This document shows positions 13,401 through 25,400 of a stretch of DNA of 64,000 nucleotides, in pieces. The stretch is from Meandrina meandrites. Taxonomy: Eukaryota > Cnidaria > Anthozoa > Scleractinia > Meandrinidae. The notes under the pieces were generated by a model, which saw nothing but the letters and a program-made list of their open reading frames with translations, was not told where the DNA came from and ran no database searches. The stretch covers positions 11,227,403 to 11,291,402 of the forward strand of contig OY855914.1 in assembly GCA_963693305.1 (NCBI GenBank), read 5' to 3'. The position numbers and the translations under genes are program-made. The first letter of the stretch is position 1; every line of letters begins with the position of its first letter.

Positions 13401-16400
13401 TTTTTTCTCTTGAACTTATTTAATTAATGTGTAACTACTGGTTGTAATGCCTTGGTCAACTAGTAGAATATACAAATAGTTCCAAGATTGTGATGTGAGG
13501 CATAAATATATGCCTTGAACATATTTGTACTCATTTTTGATGTGCTATTACAATTTTGAAAAATCTTGGTATCGATTTTAAATAATTTAACATTAACATT
13601 GATTTCTATTTCTTACACTCGATTCTTTTTTTTTTCTTTCTGTACGAAATATATTTTATATCCCATTTTCAGTATACTACAAATTTAATTTTCAGTATCA
13701 TTTTTTTAAATTTTCAAGTCAATCTGAAGATATTTGCTCTGTAATTCTTAAACATATCTGCATTTTTAATCTTGACATATTTCCACTTTACTTTACATTT
13801 TTTAGTCTTTTTTTAAACAAAAAAAAACATATTTTGAAAGAGCCCTTCACATTTTCTCTAAAGCTCTGATTTCATGGTCCAGTTCCCTTGAAAGCCTTTT
13901 AATTTTTGCCTGCAGCTGCTTTATTTTGACAATTTGTCTCTGCTATGACAGTTTATCCTCAAATTGCACTGCCGCCTACACTAGTGCTCTCTCCTCTCTT
14001 TCTCTGATTGTCTGGAGTTGAAGATTTGAAAAACACAAACCTGCTGCCTCCCAAGCAAAGAAATCATGCACTTCTTTTTAACTTAAAAAAATGTGTACCC
14101 TGTGCCTTTTTCATCAGTGGAAGAGAGAAATTTGCCAATGAGAAATCTTTCAACCCTCTCCCCCCCCCCCCCCCCCCCCCCGCCCCTTAAAAGTCATGGT
14201 TTGGGGGTGAGGCACATTTTGGCAGTTGGAGTAGGGAAAGAAACATGCAGACTCTGGGGAAAAAAGAAAATTTATGCTGGTCCAAAGCTGAGATGTAATG
14301 AGCCTGATGTCATCCCATGCTATCTCATAAAACAACAGAAGTGTGTAAAGTGTTGTCTACTGTGCCCACACTTCAGGTGGGGAGGGCAGGGGGAAAGGGT
14401 GAATTTGGATTTAAATGGCTTGCAATGTTACTCCTTATTGAAGGTACTGTATTTATTCTGCTGTGTAAATTGTAGCTTTTAGGTCTGATACTGGTTTTTC
14501 AGTTATGAGGAGAATGCTGTCTATAAAATAACTTATTCTTCCATTGAAAAGTTGAATGGAAGGAACCAAAAGCAAATAAATTTACTTACTTTCTGCTAAA
14601 ATCGTCACTCCCCCCCCCCCCCCCCCCCCTTTCTAAAACCGTTTCTTATGGTTTAACTACCATCTCTTCTGTTCTACTAGCTGACTTTTCTGTTCTTAAA
14701 ACTGAACCTTTCTGTTTCCTTACTCTTCCTCTCTGGTTGCGATTCATGTCAACAAACTTTAAGCTTAAACAAACAACTAAACTTACATGTATGTCGGCTA
14801 TTTATTGAAGCCTTTTTTTACAAAACGAATTTAAGTTCACAGGGAAGGAAGCACACTGAATGTTCAATAATGTCTCCAAATTACTAACGTGATGTCATCG
14901 CTTTCCAGTACGTCGGTATCCCTGCACTGCTCTCCTGCAACCTACACATATTTTTCGGGTCGTCCCATCTGGTAAAATACCAAAACAAAACTCCAACTCG
15001 TTCACGTAGGCTTGTTTTTTTCTGGAATGGCCTAGGTTGGGATATTTTCCTGCACACCACACAACCATTTTCGGACTTTCCAACACCATCACATAATTTA
15101 CAAACCAAGAAAAGAACAGCAACTACTTGTAAGAGACGTCGAAAAGTTCTCGCGAACATCGCCATTTTATGCGACGCGCGTTTCAGCGGATGCCTTCATT
15201 AGAACATCCTAGGTTACGCATGCGCAGACAAAATGCCCCTCTGCTGGGCTGACGACAATTACAAAAGAGTCCGTAGTCGGTTTTTTCTCGTCTCGTCCCA
15301 AGCCCCTCCCGTCCATACCGCCTGGTGGTTCGCCCAGTTCCCGATATGAAAGCGCTCCTCCGACCCTTAGAGAAAAGACCAACTACAAGTAGTCTACGTT
15401 ACACGTTTCAACCCCTTATAAGTTTCTGGTGGAAACCCGCATATAGGAATCTGCACTTTCTCAACTAGCCTAAACAGGTTCTTACATAAATGGTAATTAG
15501 TACAAATTTAGGCTAAAATTAGGTTAATTTTAGGCTGAAGCGGTCCATATGTAGCGAGGATCTACCTGGCAAATTTAAGCCTAACTGCCTTAGATTCTTA
15601 CTCGTGAGTTTTTACTCCACGGCAGCACTAATTTTCAAAATTGTAATCACGTGATTTGTTGGCGTTTCCAAGAAGCAATAACTAAAATTATTCTTTCGGA
15701 AATTTTTACACATCCGCAGTTTGAATAGAATTTGCCAGTGTTCCTGCCCAATGTAACCAAACATTTCTCAAAGATAAGACTGCGCGCGATTGAGATTACT
15801 TGTCAGCGGTATATCCAGAAAAGTGTAACGCAATGTTGCCGTTTTCTGAGTCGAAACAGTCCGGAAGATTTTGCTCTCTTTTGATCTCTTGGATTTTTCT
15901 CAACATACAGAAAGCTCAGTGAAAGGTACGAACCTCTTTTTAACCTATTTAACGAGTGTTAAATTAGGAAAGCAAATTCTGGATGATTTGAAACCGATTT
16001 GATCTGATAAAGACCACTATTGACCTTTACAAATGGCACGTGAGCCGTGTAAACTTTGGAACGCGAGGTCAAATAAAAGGCACAAATCTGCTAAATTATT
16101 TTACTTTTTTCTTAAGAAAGATAATTAAACACTCATAATAGTCTTGTAAATGTGTGATGGTGCTTGATAAGAATTGTATTTGAAGCTTTATTGTTCAGAA
16201 ATGTTTACATGATATGTTTTCATCGACTGGAGGCCGTTACGGCAAAGCTCAAATTTCACGAAAGTGCCATTTACATTTTGCGACCTCAAAAATCATCTTT
16301 TGAGTTGCCCATGGTTTTGAAAACGGATTTTACAAGAAGAAAGAATGCTCTTTCACGTGGTATAAGTTTCTTTACCTTAGCTTATGTCCCAGTCAACGAT

Positions 16401-19400
16401 TTTAGCCGTTGAATTTTGTCAATTTTAACTTGTGAGAAATCGCTGAAACTAAATGTAAATAATTGAAAATCTTCTAAAAATTCTTTATTAATCCAAACAA
16501 AGAAAATAACCACTCAAAATGACTATCATTATCTATTCTTTCTTATTATCTATTTTTTGTTCTGGGGAAAGTTGTTTTGATTTTGAAATGGAGGTCTTCG
16601 CGATGTGCGATATGAGAGCCCTTGAAACACCGCTCGAGAGCGGCGACATCAAGATGACCTCCGTACGCCCTAAATAATAATCGAATCAAAATAAAAACTA
16701 TATTTCTAGTAATAGTTCACCAAGGGCTATACTGTGAATTTTTTTCATATTTTTTGATTTTTCACTATTGCACCCACAGGTAGCCCAAGCTGGATATATG
16801 AGTAGCTTTCGTGTTGACCTTTGCATTGTTACGTAATTCGAGTAATTTGCAACGGTTAATTTTTCGTTCTTTTCGGCTTTATTTCTTTCCCCATACAAAC
16901 CCTTATAAATATGCAAATTGCTCGAATTACGTAACAATGCAAAGGTCAACATGAAAGCTACTCATATATCGAGCTTGGGCTACCTGTGTTGCACCTCACC
17001 GGTTCATATTTACTGAAATCAAGTCTTAATGCCATAAATTCGTGTAGTTGCCTCTAAATAAAATAACACACTCGCGGTATGTGAACATGACTCAGCCAGT
17101 CCAGCTTTGCATCCGAAGCAATGGGCTGACAAAATAGTCCCATCGTTTTCGGAAATAACTCAAATGTTCACTAAAGGATCATTCATACGCTGGGAATGCC
17201 GAACACGAGCTCTCACGACATACTTGCCGGCGATTAATTTGCCTACAACTGAGGTTACAAATCCCGAAACCATTTGATTAAATGCCTCCAGACTCTTGAA
17301 TGCCTTGAACTGCTCGTTGGTGTAGAAACTGGTCTCAAGAACGAGGTAACTCGACCAGTCCGAGACTTCCACAGGAGGCAAGCATTCTGGACTGAACTGC
17401 TCGGCTGGTTGGTTGCGGGGTCAACACCAATAATTGAGATCTTTTGCGAATATCTTTCTTTGATTTTGGAATCAAACCTCTAAATTATTCTCTAACCATT
17501 ACAATATTATTACGACGAGACACACGAGGATGTTCGAGGATGTTTATGTCGTGACCGTAGTGCTCTAGGATGTGCCCGGGAAAAGAAGTGTGAAAGAACT
17601 GTGGTTGCGTAATGACAACAAAAACAATAATAACCAATTTTACTCGACCCTCTAAGCCTTTAGCGTACTCAGAGTACACTGGGATACCTTTAGATCAATG
17701 CCCGGTACTTTTATCGGTTTTTTCTTTCTGGTTATTCATATAGTTGGCGAAATAATAGAGCGATAATAGAGAAGCGTTACTGTAGAAATGGATTATTATT
17801 AGCATAAATTTGACACCCGAGAGACACCAACATGGCGGACACTGACTTGAGCAAAGCTTGTGACGTCACGTGAAACCCAAGAATAATCTTTTAGCGATAA
17901 CATGGATGGCATTGAGCAGAGTTTTGAGCGTTTTTGCACGGGAGGCGTTTCCAATCGGTACGTTCATGAAGACACAATAAAAGTACGATTTGTCAATCAT
18001 GATATTAAAAGGTAACCAAATGGTATACTCGTGAAATTAGGAAATAATTTCACTTGCGTTTTGTCAAAATTCTTATAATTTCCCGAGCCTTTATTTCCTA
18101 ACTTCACTCGTCACCATTTGATTGCCCATACTAATTATATGGGAGAGGTAGCTAGCTTTCAAAGCGAGTTTACCTATGGACTAGGATTATTATAAAAGGA
18201 AACACGTCAGAAATGTAAAATTTGATATCTTTTTCTCCTTTTTGTGTATATGGTACTCTTAGGAAACTACATGTGGCTTGGATTTTCCTGGATTCGTAAA
18301 TATGGCGCCTCATTGAGCCCAGCCGTTTTCAAGGGCAGTAACTACTGCTATTTAGTATTCTATTACAATACTAACAATGTATGGCGTTATGGACGAGCGT
18401 CCCTGTCTGTTTTCATTGAAGAATTAAATGGAAATAAGTTAACGGAATTGTGGTCCACAAGCGAGACTGTGAGGTACTGGAAAAAGAAAGTAATCACGCT
18501 GCCGCGAACCTCCTACAATTACTCGATCGTTTTCTTTGGCTCTTCTGTGGACAAAGGCGCAGCTTTAGTAGATGACATGGAGTTCATACGTTGTGGCTCC
18601 TCATGTAAGTTGTCCTTAAGGGGAAGGAGCTCTAGGGGAGTGTTTTTATAGTTTGATGTAAACAGTTTAGAAAAATTGAGAGACCTCAAAGATACTTAGA
18701 CTATTTAACATGATGTAAACCAGAGCCACAGGCGACTTTCGAATTCTTGTAAACTTTTTCGAGTGCTGTGTTTGTTTGGCATCTATTTAGCTATGTAAAC
18801 AGAAAGCGGATGTTTTATTTTCTTTTTATACACAAAGCCAACGAAATGCAATGATATGCCATTTAACCGCGGTTTCATGCCTCACAACTTGATCAGAGCG
18901 TACGTCAACACATGATAAAGTTTATATAGTCTGTTGGGTCGCTAGCCTGCGAATACAGCCGCCTCTCATCGCTTCAGGCTGTATTTGCAGGTTATGAGTC
19001 ACTTGCAATGCCAAAACCAAGAATGTACGTTTGTCAGATTATAGTTGAAGTAATTTATCTTGTTGTAAATAGCTTCTTGTTGAAGTTTTCTTTTCTAAGT
19101 TTTCAAGCTTTTAAAATTTTTACATGAACCCCCGGGGGGGGTACTCCCATAAATTTCGGATAGGGGTGTGCCGCGAAGGTTCTTAAACCCTGACCCTATT
19201 TAAGGATAAAGAAAACGAAAATTGATACCCTTTTTAAGGCTCAAACCCGAAATATGACACCCTATTCAAGGAGAGGAGAAGCGATGGGTGGCGATCCAAA
19301 TAACGGCTAACCGCACACGGCAAAACACAAATCTTTACAAAATCGCTTTGCTACTAGTTGAACGGATAGTTTGGCGTTTATTTTAGCTGATAGAATTTAG

Positions 19401-22400
19401 GTACCCTATCTAAGGATAACACCCGGAACACAATGCCAAAAGGAGCAAAAATGATACCCTATTTAAGGACCGAGAACCTCAAAAACCATACCCTATCCCG
19501 CGGCACATACCTATATAGCCCATATATGGGAGTACCCCCCCCCCCCCCGGGCATGAACCCCAAACGGTCGAATAGCAAAAGCAACACATGATACTAGGAA
19601 GACGAGTGGACAGACCGGAACGATAAAATTAACATGCAATTTTAAAATATCTGTATTTATTTCATACTTATCTTTAGTGTACCAGATAACAGAATACGAT
19701 TTTTCACCGTTTTGTTTTATAGCGGCCATTGTCACGCATCGTATAACGGAGAGCATTTTCAGTGGCAACGCTAAGCATGGAATAAGCTACTTTTGGAAAC
19801 CACCTTCTAAGGATAGAACGGTGTAAGTTAACGAACAATGGCCAAGAAGGGATACATCTCGAAGCTTTTAACCAAATGTTTGAAATATTTAACAATTACC
19901 TGACTGAGAACAGAAACGGTGGCATTAACTCCAGTGTTTTCCATGAAGAGTTAGCGTCCATCCCGCCAGAAAGCCATATTCATGGTAACACAATTGAATC
20001 AAACAGGGGAGGATCTTTGGTCGTGCAAGGAATATCCGGCCCATATCTTAACGTTAGAGTAACGAATAACTATATCTCTCGTAACTTAGCGGTGGATTTG
20101 GATGGAAAATTAAACAGTGTCTGTAAAATAACAAATCTGCGGGCATATCTGCAAGGAAATTTCTTTTACAACAACATTGGACAATATGGGTTCCAGTACA
20201 GCTTCCCTGTAGTAACTGGCACATCTCTTCGCTTCCTGAACAACACTTTGTACAAGAATAGTGCATTGGGCCTAAATGTGAGATATGGAGTAACGATCCT
20301 TTGCAACGGAGCGGCAGAAATGCATGGAAATGTCATTCAGAACCCCAGCAACCGTTATCAAATAAGTACAACATTACGAGGAGGTCAAGGTATTGTTAAC
20401 GCCACTTCAAACTGGTGGGGAGAGAGTATGCCCGATGCGATCTCCTCCCTTATCATGGATAAGACTAAAGACTATCGACTGTCGTTAACAGTTTTGTTCA
20501 AGCCCTTTGTAAAGTTGCCGCCACAGAAGGTTATCTCTGGTAAGCTTCATCTTTGTTTTGGTAGTTATGCCATGCAGTCCAGGAATAATATAGCGTCATG
20601 AGATATACAGCATTAGCGAGGCATTGCTATCTAAAGTTATTTTTATTTAGTTTTGTTCACTTCAAAAATTGATTCGTGGGCTATTTAAACCAAATAACTG
20701 ATTGGAACTCACCTGAAGCTGTAGAATAGAACAAGTGAAAGGCAGATATTTTAATAAGCCAGCTAACAACCTTTGTTATGTATTTTCACTTCAATAATTT
20801 TGAAAAAAAGAAACTTTGTTTTTCAGTGTCTTGCCCGCCGGAGTGGATCAAGGACAATGAGCTATGTTTTTTGTACAAAGGAGGTTCCTTTTCTTTTGTT
20901 GAGGCTAAGGGGTATTGTGAGGTATGAGTGAGACGTAAGGCCCGGTAATACGGGCAACACTTTTTTCAACTTGTCTCGCAAAATTGTTGCATTGCAAGTG
21001 AACGAGTTGTTGCCCGTATTACTACCGCGTGTTCAACTTACCTCGCAACAAATTTCAGTGTTGCAGGTTGCATCATATCGCAAGACAAGTTGAGCATACG
21101 GTAGTAATACGGAACAACAACTCGTTCAACTTGCAATACAACAATGTTGCGAGACAAGCTGAACAAAAGTGTTGATCGTATTACCGGACCATTACCAGAA
21201 CTTTGTTTGTTTGTTTGTTTTGGTTTCAATTCACGTGAATTGGTTTGTTTCGAACAATGAGCTACATTGTGATGACGCTCTCTAACTGAAGAAAACTGAT
21301 CGTAAAGTTAACGTAATTTGAAAATAGCAACAAAGACAGTTTCGTTATAATAAGCAGTTTACCAAATTAAACCATCTAACCAACTATACCTGATCCATGT
21401 CATGGCCGCTCTTTTAATTTCCTACAGCGCAGTAGCAGATTCAATTGATAGATGCTTGCACATCTTGTTATGAATGCTTTGCAGAGTTACGGTGGAAATA
21501 TTATTGTCATGTTTTCGGGCGAAGACAAAAGACTCGTGAGAGATTTAAGGAGGGAAGAATCAATGGTTCGCCTAACTCCACTACCTTCTCTTTGGACTAT
21601 ACAGAGGAATTTTCTAAAAAAGGTGAGAAAGCTACTGTAAAGCTGCAGGAAATGTGTGAGAACGTATTTATCGGTGGCCTCAGCGTCAACGCCATGTACA
21701 CTCAGGCAGGAAGGTTTAACTTTTCGCTTACACTCGCTAACAAAAAAAATCGACGGATTTTTATGAAAAAAGTAGAACTTGCTGCAATCTATTAGTTTAG
21801 TAGCAAATTTGTTAGAAATCAAATAGTTTGGCAGGTCCATTTTTATGTTGATCGCACACATTCTCGGTGTGAAAGGTTTTTGACCGGGTAAAAGGAAAAT
21901 AATATTATTTAGCAGTCAAGACCCATTTCCTTTTACACTGTTTTTTTTTTTTTTTTTTTTTTTTTTTACCGTCAAGAAATAAGTAAAGAGAATGTATTGT
22001 TTTAGCAGTTGAATTAATGGCGAATTCAAGTAAATAGACCCTTCCACTGTTTTTTTTTTTTCAACTTTTGACCAATTAGTGAAAATCCATTGACACTGCA
22101 CGCTGAAAAAGGTGCCTAACAATTAGCAAATTTAACTTTCTGTGAAACAAAACGAGAAACGAGTGATATAGCTCCGCAAATGTCCTAATTTTACAGAAGT
22201 TTGTATGGTTGAGGCACAAAATTGCTCCTCACTATGAAAACGGCTGTAAAATTGCGCAACTTTGCAGAGCCATAGCTTTCTTGACATTTACATCCAATTT
22301 ACAGTACCGGATACATTCACTTTATATAGACACAAGTTAAAACGCGCCTTTTAATATGTTTATATAACAACAACAACAAAAAAATGAAAAATAATTGGAG

Positions 22401-25400
22401 CAAAATGTCGATAGATTTTAGCCAACTTGTCCATGTCAACAGTTGAAAAAACCGTGGGTCTACTGAAAGTATTTTTTCGAAGAAAGTGATCGAATGAATA
22501 TCATCGTCACATCCAACACAAGCAAGCTTTTTCATTGTTTTAAATGTTTATTGCAGACGAGCAAAGACAGTGAAGGGTGCTCTGTTATTGACAGCTTTGG
22601 AAATATTACTGAATCTCATTGTGATCGGCTTCATCCATTTGTTTGCGTAAGGAGGCCAGGTGAAATATCTTAACATTAATTATTATGCTGTTGGAAGACA
22701 GCAAATGTTGAGCTCGGGGCTATAAACTGTATTCGGTTTGCAACGAGCGTGCAAATAGAAAAAAAAAATCCCTCGGGGGAGTCGAACTCATCACCTTCCA
22801 CATACGGTGAAATGATAATAGATTGAAAACTTTATTTAAGGTGGCTGCGATCGGTATGTTTTCAGCATTTCCAGCTCTTACACTTGGATGGGTCAGTTTT
22901 CTCCCACTTTTGGCTTTGGTAAAAAAAAATATCGAGAAAGTTTGCCGTTGTTTAAAGTGATACAAGTGATCATACATTCTGCGATGGAAAGTAATGCACG
23001 ACTGAAAATATTCGGTGGCATGTTGTAGTTTATCTACAGCATGGGAACAAACCAGAATGTAGTTCTTTACAAGTATAGGACTACAAACGCAATTCAGTTT
23101 ATTTAAAAATATTCTGTTTTCGTCTTCTTCTAGTTCATGTATCAGGAATTATTCCGACTTATTTCTTATGAGATAAAAAGAGTTATCCACCCTTTGAACT
23201 ATTGACGCAAATTTCCTTCCCACAGTACCGTGGTGATAACAGCATCTCAACGCATGACTATCCACTCTCCTACCTCGCTAGCGTCGCTGGTCTGCCACGC
23301 CGACACTTTTCCGATAGTCACAAACTAATCGTTGGCGCGTCTCGGCTCAATTCCCTCATTGCGACAAACAACGAGAGGTGATGAGGAATTTGAATTGGTA
23401 CAATAGACCATTTCTATTTTCGTGATGCGACATTTAGTTTTTTATTATTATTTTAACGCTATATGTGCCAGTAGTCTTCTAATCCGTAATCATTCTTTCC
23501 TGGCAGTTGTTCACTGCCCAAATGGCTGTTTCCACAATGGAGACTGCATAGGTGCCATATGCTTCTGCTATCCTGGATGGACTGGGGAGGACTGTTCCAA
23601 GTTTCACTGCCATGACTTGCATAACTGTTCTGGTAACGGTGAATGTATGGGCCCTAATACCTGCAAGTGTTACCCGGGGTATTTGGTAAGTTCCATTAAA
23701 GGTCATATTATAAATTATTTCTTCATTTCATATGTCCTTGGTAAAGAGCACATCGGGCTTTTATTTTGCAGGGTCTTGGTTGCACATACTCTTTCTGTGA
23801 AAAGTACGAAAGCTGCTCCGACTGCGTGACAGATCCTTTTTGTGGTTGGTGTGACAGCTTGCATTCCTGCCTTGGAGGTTTTGCTGAAGGGCCGCCCAAA
23901 ATAAGCTGCCCTGATTGGTTCTACTACCATTGCTATACTGCAGGAGACGAGCACCATTGTTCCAACAATATACCGGTAAGAGAGGAAGAAAAAGGTACCA
24001 ATTGAGGCTGAAAAGGGGACGGGCAATCCAGTATCTTGGTATCTTTCAATTCAGTGTACATGCTATACATAATAATCAATATGTTGTGATCTTTTTTGCA
24101 TAAATCAGCCTTGTTTTGTTACAGGCGGTGGACTGTAAAGGTAACCAGTGCAACTTCCGGGATGGAAAAGCGACTACTGGAACATGTCAAAAGTGCCAGG
24201 ACCTAGAAAAATGCTACAAAGTCACAGTAAGAAATTTCAATTCATGTTCGCCGTCTTTGTTTGAATCAAAAGCATTGTAGATTAATATCTCAATTCCCTT
24301 CTGTACAACCCTCCATCTAATCACATTTTATACGGTTTTAAAAGTTTTAAAAGTAAAAACGCAAGATGAAGAATAATTTACCCGGCAATCTAGAAAAGTC
24401 TTTTGGACACATCCGAGGCGAAGTCCCTTAAAGTTTGGTTAAAGGTTGTGACTAAAAAGTTACGAATGACTGTAATAACTGCGAGTTTTCACTGCATTAA
24501 TAGGAAGAAGGCCAATGTAGAGCATGGAATGAGACTCGCTGTCCTGGTGGTCAGGTTAGAGTGGACTACAATGACCCGCAGAGAAGTAATAACGTAGACC
24601 TTGCTGAAAATGTGAAGTTTGTAGAGCCAAACACCACAGTTATTTACTCCTGCCCGGTGATTATGGCACAACAGGAGAAAATATCCCTTGTTTTTGTTGC
24701 GCCAAATGCCCTGAATGTTCAAGCCGGGGACATACTCTGCAGTCCTCAAGCCGGAGGAATTATGCATAAGATTGTAGCAGAAGTCACGGATGGTAAGTAA
24801 TTTTGTAACCATTTCCAAGTCAGGAGGGTCAACGTCGTTTTGCTTCTGACCACTTTCCTTTTTTTTTTTCACGCCCTTACAAGAGTCACATTTGTACGTG
24901 TTACCAACGTGAGTAGGCTTAGCCACAAGTTGCTCGGCAACTTTTTGGCAACTTTCACAATTGTCGGCAACTTATAAAGTTCTTGCGACTTTTGATTTTT
25001 TAGCATTTTTAAATTGTTTTTTTTTTTTGCTTTAATTTATTGGCTTTTGAAAGAAAAGGTAGCTACATTCAACTGTTTTATACCAATGTTTGAGTGTGTG
25101 GACTCCAGGACTGACCAATACCAATTATCAATGCCAGCTTGGTGTCCATGAGGTCAGCGGTATCACATGAAACTTTTTCAAGATGGTGGATAGGAGAACA
25201 CTGATGGCGAAGGACACTGTCGATGTCAGTCATTTAGATTCCAGCTGGGAATGAAGTTTTGTTAAAAAAGAAAATGCGAAGAAAACCAACTTATACTGTA
25301 AGCTACTGTACATGATCTAAACGGCAATAAAAACCAACTTCAACTTTTCGGCAACTTTTCTGAAACTTTAAAAATAAAATAGCAACTATTAAGCAACTTT

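Larger units (their letters stand above)
8441..17025. mobile_element. 8.6-kb TTAA-flanked insertion with 1.1-kb inverted arms
   Basis: Both ends carry the same inverted start (GACTTGGTTTCAGTAAATAT at left; one mismatch at right), directly flanked by TTAA (8437-8440, 17026-17029). TTAA duplication is typical of piggyBac and Kolobok superfamilies. The arms (8441-9533 and 15708-17025) are close inverted copies. No transposase is visible, so it is probably non-autonomous and has since received other insertions. It splits a SWIM-domain gene fragment. Confidence 0.8.

Noticed and set aside
17902..18011. ATG-led frame ending at a GTAACC donor-like site
   Set aside because: No partner exon or domain; could be chance in an intron.
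22740..22800. Possible tRNA gene or tRNA-derived SINE (B-box-like phrase on minus strand)
   Set aside because: No matching A box, acceptor stem or anticodon arm could be drawn.
23226..23378. A 51-codon open frame between CACAG and GTGATG that looks like an exon
   Set aside because: Its frame is incompatible with phase 1 of exon 7, and exon 7 joins cleanly to the EGF exon at 23507. It encodes no known domain.
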